Part shown: positions 1-11,830 of the stretch, piece after piece
Numbering within the stretch: position 1 is the stretch's first letter
Layout: every line of letters begins with the position of its first letter
NCBI RefSeq assembly: GCF_050948175.1
Contig: NC_135204.1
Coordinates: 3,711,473 to 3,775,472 of the forward strand
DNA: 64,000 bases
Source of the DNA: Xylocopa sonorina
Taxonomy: Eukaryota > Arthropoda > Insecta > Hymenoptera > Apidae
Direction of reading: 5' to 3'
The notes under the pieces: generated by a model
Seen by the model: the letters and a program-made list of their open reading frames with translations, nothing else
Told to the model about the DNA's origin: nothing
Database searches by the model: none
Program-made: the position numbers and the translations under genes

Positions 1-291
1 CTTCCAATTTTCTCACCCTAGTATTCAATATCCACCTGTATGGTCCAAGTACTCTGAAAATATGTGCAAAACAATACAATTCACTTGTTCTAAGCAGTAT
101 TTGAATCCCATGGAATGAAATTTTTCTATTGGAATTAAATCTATTTCTATTTGGAGGCCTGCTTTCAGCCCTTTGAGTGCAACGATCAAGATACATCGTT
201 ATCTGGGGATGATCACAGTGTCTAAAGCTACATAGATCACGCTTATTCCCATTTGAACACAATTTTTCGGTCGAAACTTTGACTAACATCG

Positions 292-540
292 TCCCACAAG
301 TACATTATTGGTCTGATGAAGCTCTATAAGACTTTCTGTCGTTTCCCAGACTGAAATTGCTGCGGTGGTAGTCATTTTGACTCGGTCGAGGCCATTAAGG
401 CACATTCGCTGGAGGAGCTAGAGAACCTCTCGTCGATGGACTACGAAACATGTTCCGAAGGTTGATTGAAGCATTATCGTGCTATAAATGCAACGCATTC
501 GCTATGAAATACTTTAAAGGTTATGTAAACAAATTGTTGC
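292..540 (+). pseudogene. Degenerate 3' end of a mariner-family (Tc1/mariner) transposase
   Basis: The + strand encodes, in three different frames, consecutive pieces that match the C-terminal layout of mariner transposases: DFLSFPRLKLL (330-362), then SHFDSVEAIKAHSLEELENL and SSMDYETCSEG (370-462), then a KC...YFKGYVNK segment (486-533). In the family the order is 'FPKLK-LRG-HFDSVEAIK-SLEEL-...-KC-...-YFEG'. A TAG at 369-371 with a +1 shift, a TGA at 463-465 and a further shift show that the gene is dead. The start and the catalytic triad region would lie to the left; bases 1-290 are too decayed for me to align. The family assignment is from motif recall; a translated search would settle it. 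Confidence 0.72.
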
Positions 541-545
541 TAAAA

Positions 546-1380
546 TATCGAATATGTTTTTTATTTCATTTGAATATGTTTCAATCAAGATACTACGATA
601 AGTCTTAAAAGGTTATATTCGACTTCGTACATACATATAAATACAAATAAGAGGAATGAGAAGATAATAATTACAATTTTTATTAAAGATACATAAACAT
701 TGTTTGAAATACAAAATAACTTAGTTAAAATTAAATTGTACGGTGCACTGGATTCTACAATACTCATATTCCACCCTCTAAACTTTAAACCACTACACCT
801 ATCTTATCGCACTTACTTTTTCACTCATTTATCAACTATATCGCACAGTAAAATCGTATTTTACTAACCCATTCACCACCAACTACAAAATATCTCGTAG
901 CAAGCGTCTGTACCAGCACTACCACTTCTCGTGTCTACTATCTCGCACTTTGTCACGGAATAAGTATAAATTTAAAATAAAATCTTAACGTTCAGGGCAA
1001 AACGCTCTAAACCCTGGCAGCGAATGAATTAAACGTATCAGAAAATTATTTTGAAATCAAAACTCATATAAAATACCTGCAAACGTCACACGCGGAGGAA
1101 TTATTGAAATATTTCCGGTCCAATTAAAACCATCACGCGTATTATGGTACCAGATAGTAATCGAGGGGATGAGAAAGGGTTGGAGCCAGTGGAAATCGGT
1201 CGATCGGTGTCCTCGACGAGCACATCCCACGTCGAATTCATCCTCTCATGGTGGCGTCTCCAGTGGAGCGTCTGTCATCCCACTCACGATGATACCCCTA
1301 AATAGCAACCCCCATGGAGACAATCAATCAGCTGGTCACTGGACCTTGACTGTGTCCACATTGCGCTTTCTGCGCTCCTC
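546..1380. other. AT-rich non-coding stretch, nothing recognised
   Basis: AT-rich DNA to about 1080, then a slightly more CpG-rich segment. The open frame at 1169-1411 starts on a GC-richer patch, runs into the TC microsatellite and resembles nothing known. No RNA gene or inverted repeat was seen. Confidence 0.5.
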
Positions 1381-1406
1381 TCTATCTCTCTCTCTCTCTC
1401 CCTCTA
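1381..1406. repeat. (TC)n microsatellite
   Basis: Pyrimidine run made almost entirely of TC dinucleotides, ending CCCTCTAT. Confidence 0.85.
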
Positions 1407-1707
1407 TCTAGCCTCACAATAATGGGCGTGAAGACCCCTCTCTCATTCGATTTCTCTCTGTCTTTTTCGATGTGCTTTACGCGTAACACGCCAGATAGAC
1501 GAGTAGACGTCATGGCCGGCTAGAGGGGCGCGAGCCTATGAAATAAAATAACACGTAGCTATGAATGGATTGGCGCATCTGCGATTTTCGACGGTGCATC
1601 CGTCGGTCATCGAGCCGTCCCTCTTCTTCTACCGTAGTTCCTCTTCGTTGCTACGAGACACGGTCCCAGGTTGGGAAATTCGGGCATTCGTTACGGGCAC
1701 TTGCGTT

Positions 1708-2516
1708 AATAATTCGACTGCCGTGTCGATTCGAAATTATGTTGTCTTGGGAACCAAATATCTGTATGACAAAAATATGCTGCTCAACAAGAAACTAATG
1801 TAACGCCTTCAATTCTAATATAACAACACCAATTGTATCTTCTTCCGTCAACAAAAGTACCTTTACTCAACGCAATTGTACAATAATTCGACTACCGTGT
1901 CGATTCTAAATTATGTTGTCTTGGGAACCAAATATCTGTATGACAAAAATATGCTGGTCAACAAGAAACTAATGTTACACCTTCAATCTCAGTATAATAA
2001 CACCAATTATTTCTTCTTTCGTTAACAAAAGTATAGAAGATATATAAGAAATTATGTTGTCTTGGGAAGCAAATATCTGTACGACAAAAATATGCTGCTC
2101 AACAAGAAACTAATGTTACGCCTTCAATTCTAATATAACAACACCAATTATATCTTCTTCCGTTAACAAAAGTATCTTTACTCAACGCAATTTTACAATA
2201 ATTCGATTACTGTGTCGATTCGAAATTATGTTGTCTTGGGAACCAAATATCTGTACGACAAAAATATGCTGCTCAACAAGAAACTAATGTTACACCTTCA
2301 ATCTCAGTATAATAACACCAATTATTTCTTCTTTCGTTAACAAAAGTATAGAAGATATATAAGAAATTATGTTGTCCTGGGAACCAAATATCTGTACGAC
2401 AAAAATATGCTGGTCAACAAGAAACTAATGTTACGCCTTCAATTCTAATATAACAACACCGATTATATCTTCTTCCGTTAACAAAAGTATCTTTACTCAA
2501 CGCAATCGTACATATA
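1708..2516. repeat. Alternating 174/141-bp tandem array (five monomers)
   Basis: The anchor GTTGTCTTGGGAA(C/G)C (GTTGTCCTGG in the last) occurs at 1741, 1915, 2056, 2230 and 2371, giving spacings of exactly 174, 141, 174 and 141. The shared core runs through 'AAATATCTGTA(T/C)GAC', 'CAACAAGAAACTAATGT' and an AACACCAAT-type tail. Long units carry a CTTTACTCAACGCAA block and an AATTCGA(C/T)T block; short units replace them with AGAAGATATATAAG. The array is therefore a dimeric 315-bp higher-order repeat. The short open frames at 1561-1803 overlap its first unit and are not considered genes. Confidence 0.93.
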
Positions 2517-3140
2517 TTCCCAAAACGAGTAACGATTCGAATTCACCCGCGACTAATGCCCGATCAAACAGAATCCCAAAACGGACACGGCTGCGCGCCT
2601 CTGATCGTCGACTAGCTCGACAAAAGAGAGTGGTAATTCTGAACAATGGCTCCCGTACGCATAAAGTGTCAGCGGCGACTTACCGTCCCCAGGCAGCTGA
2701 GCGCGAAGAAGCAGCTCCTTGCAAACTCGCGGCGAGACTGCACCCCTCCCACGGGGGATCGTTAGATTGCACGCGTTCACCGCGCAGAGTTGACATACAA
2801 ACAGACGGGCAGCGTTGTAATTAACCGCAATCATCGACGGCAAACACACATCGCACGCGTCCCCGTGGGATATCGCTGACCGAGCTGGCTGCATGCACGC
2901 GCGCGCTATTCCTGATCAATATTTATGACCGAAATTCAAGGGTGGATCCCGGTTCACGGGCGTCCGCCGCGGAGGATACGAGAACCGCGGTCAATATTTA
3001 TGATAGCATCGAGAGGAGACGACTCGATCCTCGGCGACAAACCTCTCCCTGGATTTGTTTAGCTTTTCTCTCCGCCGATTGGCTCGAACTTACGTAACCG
3101 ATCGCTAGAGAGCGTCGCGCATGAATAGATTGTTCATGGT
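2517..3140. other. CpG-rich island, possible cis-regulatory DNA
   Basis: GC- and CpG-rich block with abundant CGCG and CCGCGG, bordered by AT-rich DNA. Open frames on both strands (2553-2894 minus, 2630-2824 plus) overlap each other and resemble nothing known, as expected where stops are rare. It contains two identical 13-mers TCAATATTTATGA at 2916-2928 and 2991-3003. Regulatory function is inferred. Confidence 0.45.
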
Positions 3141-3755
3141 GGGGAGGTTAATTGAAGTACGAGAGTCACGAGTTTGGAAGACTGGATAGGAACTGCGTAA
3201 GCGCTTTGGTTGCAATTTATTCGCGTACTGTTCGAGCCACTTCATATGTTATTTTAAGGATGCCAGGAAGGCTGTACGTGAGATACGGTATCTGTATTTG
3301 TATTTGGTAAGCCTTTCGGTCTTTCCGTTCGTAAAAGTGGAAAATTTACCGCGATAGTTTAGAGGAAAGTATTCGGGTAAAAGGAGAGTTACGATAGCGA
3401 ACTGTATAAGGTATTGCGATAAAGAATCGAACCGATGCGATCACAGAGAAACAGCTTGGGTCAACTAGACGCTCGTAGAATTGATGATCGCGTATCGATG
3501 TTTTTATTAATACTGCTTTAGACTTGCCATGAAGCTTCTCAGTAATCTAGTAAGGCCATAGCAATATTTATTGCTATTATAACAAATATAATTATTAATC
3601 ATACTAAGTACAAATTCCAATAAACTTCGAATCAAAATCAGTATTCCAACTTGTTTCATCAACTAGTTCACACTTTGTTCTTCTGTTTTTAATTCTAAAA
3701 GCGACTCCCCCTGCTCTCAAAAAAAAGCAAGTCTTGCCTGAATCGAAAATGCGAT
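3141..3755. other. Non-coding stretch, nothing recognised
   Basis: Mixed composition falling to AT-rich. The minus-strand open frame 3604-3867 has no recognisable domain and straddles the border of the next CpG island. Confidence 0.4.
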
Positions 3756-4345
3756 ACAGAAAATCGCAGAAAGCACACAGCGTATTCTCAGCGGTCGCGA
3801 AACGGTCCCAGCGACCCTCAGCTTTCCCTTTTCTCAATCTAAGCCCTCCCGCGCTGCACTCATACATCTTCTTTAACGCGTTCGCTTTCGATATCCTTTT
3901 GTTGCTAAACTAGTAAATGTTTTATATACCGACGGTCCCCTCGCCCCCGGCCGCTTGTACCCTCCCGTATGTACTCGCAAGACGACACAGATATGCTTTT
4001 AGCGGGAGCCAGGGGTGAAACGGTGCGTTTCCGAGCGCGCGGCTCTTCCGGCCGGCTATGCGCGCGTACACACGCGTCGACGCACACCGAGATATCGAGC
4101 TCGCATTAAAGCGACAACGCGGCCAGCTCCCGCCACGACGAGGGAGAGCAACGCCAAGAAGGGAACGCGACCCGTGTCGCTCCCATATAGGGTGTTACTC
4201 TACTTGCGCCAGATACTTCGACACCTGAAAAACTACTCGGAGATCCCGCTGACTCCGCATAGAACTATTGTTGAGAACCGCGTCGTTCCTTGTTTTCTTG
4301 GGGCTTACGCGATGGCTTACACCAGCGGCGACCGCAAACCAATGC
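3756..4345. other. CpG-rich island with a spurious long open frame
   Basis: CpG-dense block. An open frame from 4015 to 4530 (+, 171 codons) begins on GTG, is Arg-rich in the island, then runs into the poly-T tract and encodes a run of Phe, which argues against a real protein. Its opposite strand is also open (3905-4087). I treat the island as possible promoter/enhancer DNA only. Confidence 0.4.
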
Positions 4346-4488
4346 GTGCCGCATTGAACTCTTGCGCGCACCTATTTTTTTTTTATGTAATCGGTATAAT
4401 CGAACCCATCTTCATATTTTCTATACCTGAGTACTCTCAGTTCAACTCATGCAATTTTCCTACTTACCAGTTCTTTCCTCTTTTTTTC

Positions 4489-4550
4489 TTTTTTTTTTTT
4501 TTTTTGATAGTTTATAATTGTAGGATGTGAACAGAGTGTGTGTGTGTGTG
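4489..4550. repeat. T17 homopolymer and (GT)n microsatellite
   Basis: Seventeen consecutive T at 4489-4505, preceded by another T-rich run, and an uninterrupted GT repeat at 4536-4550. Confidence 0.9.
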
Positions 4551-7300
4551 TATGAGAGGAAGAAAAGGGAAAAGGAAAAGAGCGTGAGTGAGACTGACTT
4601 AAATTGATTAATTTAATTGCATGATTGAGTTAAGCCTTTTGATCCCCTAAGTGAAGCAGATTCTACCTCTGTCCCTATTTTTCATCACCAATAGAGAAGA
4701 TAAGAAGGTGAGAAGGGTGCTTGAGTTGTGTGGTACATCTGAACTCGTTTGAGAAAAAAATTGGCGTATGGTATGCAAAAGCCACCTATGGCTTACACTT
4801 TCAGGTGGTACCACAGAGTTAGTCTGTAATTGGAATTTGCGTTACGTGATTCATCATTGAAAATTGAAAGTGATTTAAATTCTTGGAATTTTTGTTTAAG
4901 AATTTCTATTCTAGTTGGAGAATATTGGAGAACTTTAAGTAGTTAGTTGTAGAATTTATTCTTGAGGAAACTTTTCTTGTGGAATAATTTCCTCATCTGG
5001 TGCACAATTAAAATCAAGAAATGGCGTGTATACACGTTGAACGCGATTTTCTATCCCGTAGAAAAAGCCCACAAAAGAAGTATTATGCATAATTAAAATG
5101 TATAACTGTACTTCGTTGCGCTTCATTTTATTTGCAAGACGATAGAAAATCTTTTTCTTTACGTACTCCAGTTATTCTTTGGAAATTTTTAGCTAAATAC
5201 TGCATAAAAATGCGTAATTTAATTATATGTATGTTTTGAAGTGAAAATTTAAAATGAGAAATTATTTATTCGTAAATCAGACTTTTGTTAAAAATCGGAG
5301 CACAGAAATTGCTTTTTATAAAGCTTTTACAGCTGCATCAACAAATTCAATTATAAGTAATGGCTTGATAAGTCTTTAATAGTATTTCATTTATTTTTAT
5401 GAATTTAACTGACAAAATCTAATAATCGTATTTCTCGCACGAAGCGGTAATTATACCATTTCTGCGTCTAGCATAAAAGTACGATATTATTCTCAATCAA
5501 AATGGCCATTTTTCATTCCTCATGAGCCGCCATCATTTATACATATACGAACTGCATGGAAAAATGTTTTACTTTTATACTTTATACGAAAATTGAAATG
5601 TAACATTTCAGATGAATACTGCTCCCGTAAAATAACATTTCATGAACATCGTATGAAAAGTGTTATTATGCATGGTAAAAAATAACGAATAAAGTAAAAC
5701 GAAGGCGGAATATTATTTTCGTTCCAGCATTTTGTACGATGTGCATTATTGCGAACGCATAGCACGAGATAAATGCTGCATTAATGCATTTGAGAATGTC
5801 ATTTAATTAACAAGGGAAATATTTTTAATGAATTTACTCCAAATTGCTATATTTAAAATAAATAATATTTTTTTAAAAAAGAAATATTCTGTTTTTTTTT
5901 TCAAACTTTTCAGTTTCGATATCACGGCTTTTGAAATATGATTTACGTTGAAGCATAGATTTCCCTTCATGTAATATAAAAACATGAAATTTCACGGAAT
6001 ATCCTTTTTTCGAATAATACGTCAACTGACGCAACGAAATGACGCATTGTAACGATGGATCAACTTCTCTAATTAATTATATTCATATAATTAATGTTAA
6101 TCACGAATACGGCCAGTCACCAAAATTTTCATATAAAATATTCAATTATTAATTTTATTATATTATTAATATTACATGTAATTTATAATTGTAGCAAATA
6201 ATAGATTTTATTGTCAAACATAAGAGAAAGATTTATGAAATCTAATTAAACACATATTTAAATATACCACGTTTAATAATTCTCATAGTCGAAAGCATAA
6301 GCTTTCAAATTTTAAATAAGTAGATACATAAAAATGTTGGAAAATATATACTGAAACAGATTTAGATAAGAATCATTGTGGCATTTAGAACAGAAAGGAA
6401 ATATGAAAATTATACCAGTAATTTGAGAAATAATTCGACACGTAGAGACAGTTGTTCCTTGGATTCTGGCGCCTTGTATAATACTAACACAAGTACAGCT
6501 CGGCGGTCATCCAAAGTGGCTCTATCTAGTGGTACCATTTTTCATTGGTCAGTGGCGTTTGTCCTAATGTCACGCAGGTCGCCAAAATTCGACAGACTGT
6601 CTTTTTACAACATCAGCAGTATATTTATTATAAGTATCAGTGAACTATAAGAATATTTGAAAAGTATTTATGTTAACAATTGGGAGAGTCGTCTTTGTTT
6701 ACAACATTCTACTACGCGATCACTTAACTTTGCGTTACGTTTACAAGCATCAATTTCGCATATTTTAGCATCATACATTTCGCATCAAATTCGCAGTGTA
6801 TAACTTGCTGTATTATTTTTCTGATCTTATAATAATATGATTTTAACTGATATAATAATTAATATAATTTTAAGATTGCCCTAAGGGTTATACATATTAT
6901 TCAGTTTCGAATATTGTAGACTTTCCAACGTAGATACAAAATTATTTAAATTGCTAATTATTGCAAATGTAGGCGCTCAAATACTTCTACAAACCTGTAT
7001 AAGAAAATTTTTATATATATAGGTATAATATAAATTTAACATAACATAAGTTAATATAATAATAATATTAATAATACCAATAATATAATATTGTAACATA
7101 AAACTTAATATTTTATACAAATTTTTCCAAATACTCTATTACAGTATAATTAGTCCTCTATTCATAATTTTCGCCATAAACAACATTCCAATTTCACCAC
7201 AAAACCCATTTCATCACACATACAGAAGACAGAAACCCAACGCAACAAAATAATAAAAAAAAGCTGAAGAACTTTTAGAAAAACGAAGAATCACAGAATA
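4551..7300. other. AT-rich non-coding stretch
   Basis: Strongly AT-rich with no open frame that resembles a protein. It holds one member of a small dispersed motif family at about 5008-5045 (GTGTATACACGTTGAACGCG), described separately. The open frame 6378-6650 is Ser/Thr/Arg-rich, unmatched and probably chance. Confidence 0.5.
5008..5045 (+). repeat. Dispersed repeat member: near-palindromic GTGTATACACGT motif
   Basis: GGTGCAC-AATTAAAATCAAG followed by GTGTATACACGTTGAACGCG. The same order (GGTGCGG-AATTAAAAACAAG, then GTGTACACACGTCGAACGCA) recurs at 13540-13587, so this is homology over about 45 bases and not a chance hexamer match. Confidence 0.6.
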
Positions 7301-7720
7301 CAATCGGTAAACGTACAAAAGCGATCGAACGCCGATTGCGCTTTTGCAGAGAGTAGCAGGAAGGCTTTCGAGTCCAAGGTGGCTCGCAATTCGCTGCAAT
7401 CGAGTGCAAAGTGCAACATGTACCAGATGGAGATCGAGGGTGCACTGTGGGGCACCTGTTCCGGCGTGGCACGCTCGCAGGGACCCCGGCGATCCTGCAG
7501 GATCGTGATTAAACCTCTCCGTCCCCCTGGCATCGTGGGGTCCAGGCTACGGACTCGACATTTGGTGTGATTGTCGCGAGACGACGCGAGGGTGCAGCGC
7601 GGTGCAACTGCTCTAATGCTGATTTAATCAGGCTCCCAGCTTCCAGCCCCTCCTCGCCTGGATTTACGCGGGGGCCATTCTTGTAATCGCGAGCCTTTCC
7701 TTTGACTCTGCCCTCTCGCG
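7301..7720. other. CpG-rich island
   Basis: GC-rich block with open frames in several overlapping registers on both strands (7214-7570), which is expected from low stop density. No domain recognised. Possibly regulatory. Confidence 0.4.
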
Positions 7721-9249
7721 TCCTTCACCGTTTTCCCTCGATGATTTATGGATTTTTCAGGGAAACTTTGAGCGATTGTTTTGACTCTTTGCTCGAGTGC
7801 GCTGTAAATTGTTTTAGAAGTCAAGCATTAGATACATTTGTCTTCTCTTTTTAATGATTAGAGTGTTCCATGCTGGGCTAATTTTTAGACATTTTCTGTG
7901 TGCGTCTCACGTTTTACGATTAATTAATTTTGCTTCTGGCGTAATACTTTGCAATTGTTAGAATAGTATAAAGAACATAATTGGCAAGAGAAGAGTGTAG
8001 AGCTTAAGATGCAGAATACAACGAAGCTGAGGAGTTTGCATTACAAGGTTGCTCCTATTCTTCGTTTTACAATGAAAGCATTTTGATTGACGTCACTTTT
8101 AGTATTTTGTTAAAAAAATGTTTTTTTACGGTCATGTGACACTTCTGCAACTATTTTCTTTTTTATTTTCTATGCTTTTTTAATTCTTTTGAAACTTTTG
8201 TTATAGAATGTATATTTTGTACTATGAGAATCATTGTTCCCTGTGTTTCTATTAATTTCTTCACATAGTTTTGTGGTTACATTTATTCCTCGTGTATTTA
8301 AGTTACTTTCAGAACAGTTAAAAGCCTGTAAAAGCGTCAAAATAAGAATAAAATAGAATAAAAAGAAAAAAGATATTGTAATATTTATTTTAGTTATAAT
8401 TATAATACTATATTAATATTATTTGTATTATCTTTCGCATTATTTTTAGACACCAGATTCCAGCCTATATGATTAAAATTTTTAATTTATTATCAATAAA
8501 AGTTTATATTGAAATAAAAATGATTACGAAGCAGACGAATTGGATATTTCTCTCGATAGTGTGCTAACATCAAAATTAATCTTTGGCTTCCCCAAATTTG
8601 GCTACGTAAGACTATCCTCCCAAACACAATAATCCGTGAGTTTACGGGATGCACGCGTGTACAGGGGGGTGCATCGTGCCCATATGGCCTGTATACACGC
8701 CGATTATTGCATTACCCATGTAGGTCCAAGAATAATAATGAAAAGGGATACTGATTCGATTACCAATGCTCAGGGATACATCGTGTAACGTACAATTGAT
8801 GTATTAATCGGAAAACCTGCAGTCGATTTTCTAGTTTACTTTCGATTCTCGCAGCACTTACATCTCGCGTTATACCATTTCCATGGCTTTCGTTTATATC
8901 AAGAAGTTAAAAAATAAGAAGTAATATTGCAACCACCTTCGCGTCAACCTCTACAAATTTTTTCGTTTACAATAATCTACATATAACCTCTCCACGTGAC
9001 CATTTCTAATACAGCAATACGAGTATGCGTTGAACGAGAAATATTCACATGACGCGTGACCTATTAACCACATTATACAGAGTAGTCTGATAAACCTCCA
9101 TTTTCTATGCGACGTTGATCTTTAATTGCTCTAATTTACGTGCTGCCCCAAAACCAACTTTCAATTTCAAGAAACCGAAGCGGAAGCGTGATCACAATGC
9201 GAAGCAACGATTGATCGCTAAATTCAGATGTTGCAATCAAACAATTCAT
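7721..9249. other. Non-coding stretch, nothing recognised
   Basis: AT-rich apart from a short GC-richer patch around 8625-8720. No RNA gene, array or transposon end seen. Confidence 0.4.
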
Positions 9250-9405
9250 CTCGTACAGTACACGTGTTACGTTTACAAATTTGAAAACACTGACGGGACT
9301 CTCGTACAGTACACGCGTTACGTTTACAAATTTGAAAACACTGATGGGACTCTCGTATAGAACACATGTTAAGTTTACAAATTTGAATACACTGACGGGA
9401 CTCGT
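9250..9405. repeat. Three-copy ~51-bp tandem repeat
   Basis: CTCGTACAG/CTCGTATAG/CTCGTGCAG anchors at 9250, 9301, 9352 and 9401: spacings 51, 51 and 49. Each unit contains GTTTACAAATTTGAA. Because 51 is a multiple of 3, an open frame (9115-9360) shows a 17-residue repeat, but the third unit loses two bases and the flanks look non-coding. Confidence 0.9.
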
Positions 9406-9887
9406 GCAGACCGATTTCGATCGTTGCCTTTCGCGTTACCGTAGAAGAAGCGGCGAATACGTCAGGGGCGTCGAGCAGTCGACGTGACGATTTTCTGTCG
9501 GGGGTGGTTGCGCTTTTGCGAGCCGGCGAAATCGAATTTATTATCCGACGCGAAGGGTGGCGCGGCGGGAACGTGTTTGTAGGGTCTTAACCGAATTTCG
9601 CCGGACAATAATCGAACCGGACTGGTTACTTTTACCAGGGCCCCATTGCGGGACGTGCCACCGGTATTAAAATGCGTCATCGGACAAAAGAATTTGTAGC
9701 GGTTTGCGTAACTTCGCTGAGGTGTTCCGGTGGAGGGATGTCTCGAGGTGGAACGCCTTCGAGTTGCGCTTGAGAATTTGATAAGTTTGGAACAAAGTTA
9801 CTTTGCTTCGTACTCGGTGAAATGATAAGGCAGAGTGGCGTAAATTTGGTTAAAGTGTAATGCATTTCAATATTGTGTAACAGTTTA
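9406..9887. other. CpG-rich patch then mixed DNA
   Basis: GC-rich from about 9410 to 9770. No recognised gene; the minus frame 9462-9680 resembles nothing known. Confidence 0.4.
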
Positions 9888-10388
9888 TTGTAATGTGCAT
9901 ATTGTATTTGTGTTGTATTTGTATTGTATTTGTATTGTATTTGTATTGCATCTATATTGCATTGTATTGTATTTTTATTGCATCTATATTGCATTCTATT
10001 GTATTTGTATTGCATCTATATTGCATTGTATTGTATTTTTATTGCATCTATATTGCATTCTATTGTATTTGTATTGCATCTATATTGCATTGCATTCTAT
10101 TGTATTTGTATTGCATCTATATTGCATTGTATTGTATTTTTATTGCATCTATATTGCATTGTATTGTATTTGTATTGCATCTATATTGCATTCTATTGTA
10201 TTTGTATTGTATTTGTATTGCATTTGTATTGCATTTGTATTGCATTTGAATTGCATTTGTATGGCATTTGTATTGCATTTGAATTGCATTTGTATTGCAT
10301 TTGAATTGCATTTGTATTGCATTTGTATTGCATTTGTATTGTATTTACATTGTATTTGCATTGTATTTGCATTGTGTTTGTATTTTAT
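9888..10388. repeat. TTGTAT/TTGCAT-type simple satellite (about 0.5 kb)
   Basis: Dense repetition of TTGTAT, TTGCAT and TTGCATCTATATTGCAT. The first 300 bases alternate 'GCATCTATATTGCATTCTA' and 'GCATCTATATTGCATTGTA' blocks; the last 200 are nearly pure TTGTATTTGCAT-type. The hexamers contain no stop codon, so three plus-strand frames (9893, 9895, 9924) and the minus strand stay open and encode monotonous Cys-Ile-Leu-Tyr strings. These are artefacts of the repeat, not proteins. Confidence 0.95.
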
Positions 10389-11335
10389 AATGCATTCTGT
10401 TTAAGGTGTATTATTTGCTTATATACAATGAATAACAAATTAAATTAATTAAATTTTCCGTGAAAATATCACTCTTCTTTCATTTTGCAGAGCAAAACGT
10501 ACACAAGAACTTTATAACAGAGACGTACGAAAGAGATTTTCTTTATGGAAAACAATAAACCAAAGTGGTATAATAAATTTTTTGCACGACGCGCTGTTTA
10601 CCAGCAAAGTGGTTTGAAAAATTAATCAAACGTGCATCTCTGACTGGCGCTTTAAGGTTAGGCTTTCACTGTTACTGAAACACCTCCTACATTCCAAATA
10701 CACACCAAACATCTCGAGTAACCGAAGAAGAAATCGCTTTATCATTTGTAAAAATATAAAAATGGAATATGTTACGATTCATTTATTTTATGTAATAATT
10801 TAAATTACAGAATACAATTGATAGAATACAATACAATATAATACACAGAATACAATATAGATTAAAAAAGATAAGTTGGGCAAAGTGCCAGAACCTCTTT
10901 AAATAACTTTTCAACACTAAAGATAAGTTCCAAGATGGTTGAAAACGAAGGCTCATATTCAATCATTTTCATTCAACTTTATCTAACTTGTATCGCCAAT
11001 CATGATGGTACAAAAACTCATACATTCCAAAGAAACACTGTGAAACCAATTTCTATTAATTTCCACATTTCACTATACCAAGCTTCAACATTGCAGCCAC
11101 CTTCAAATCAACCTTAACGTCTAAAAAATTCCATAGAAATAGTTTCTACCTTCACTTTCCACAGTACTAATTCACTATATTCCCACAGTACAATTACAAT
11201 TAAATATTTAACAACACAATCCTTAATCCATAATAAACCTTACCCTTAATCAACTGCTAAACGTTCAAATAAATAAAAAAATGTATCAACACTTCTAGCA
11301 TCCATCATAGTCAACATTCCCTTGTCACATATCCA
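10389..11335. other. AT-rich non-coding stretch
   Basis: No recognisable gene, RNA or mobile element. Confidence 0.45.
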
Positions 11336-11830
11336 TCTTCTCGGCCTAAAAATGCACGCTTATTGTCCGAAAAGGAGGGAACGGTGTTCGTAAGAGGCAT
11401 CCTCGAGGAGAAGGGAGTCCCTCGATCGGCCATCGGTAACCGTGGCGCGTTTAAAGTCTTACTTTCACTAAATCCTCGAATTAGTAGCCATCGAGCCGCG
11501 ATGCAAGATAACGGGGATGTAGATGGCCAGGTAGATTAAGGTGCAGAGGAACGCGGCGGACGAATGCGGGAAAAAGAGCAGAGTGGCCGGGCCAGTGACG
11601 TGGCAGATGCAACTCCTCGATACGGGATTACCCTCTTCTTCTTCCACGGATTCCCACTAAAGGCCTGTCCATCCCGCGCGCGTCGATAACGTCATGGAGC
11701 GGATTTTCAAAACAAAGGACCAGGCTGGGTGCGAAAGAAGGCGTTCGTCACGTGGCTTCCTCTCGTTCCCGTGTGGTCGACCAAGGAGCCCAAAGTTGTG
11801 ACACTTCTCAGCTTCAGCGTCAACTTATAC
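11336..11830. other. CpG-rich island with CACGTG and GTGACGTGG-type sites
   Basis: GC-rich block holding CAGTGACGTGGCAG near 11594, AACGTCATGG near 11690 and CGTCACGTGG with a perfect CACGTG E-box at 11749-11754. No coding similarity. A regulatory role is inferred from site content. Confidence 0.4.

Noticed and set aside
4015..4530. 171-codon open frame (+)
   Set aside because: No ATG at the proposed start, Arg-rich because of CpG-rich DNA, and the C-terminus is encoded by the poly-T tract; opposite strand also open.
9893..10404. Long Cys/Ile/Leu/Tyr-rich frames
   Set aside because: Encoded in every register by a stop-free TTGTAT satellite.
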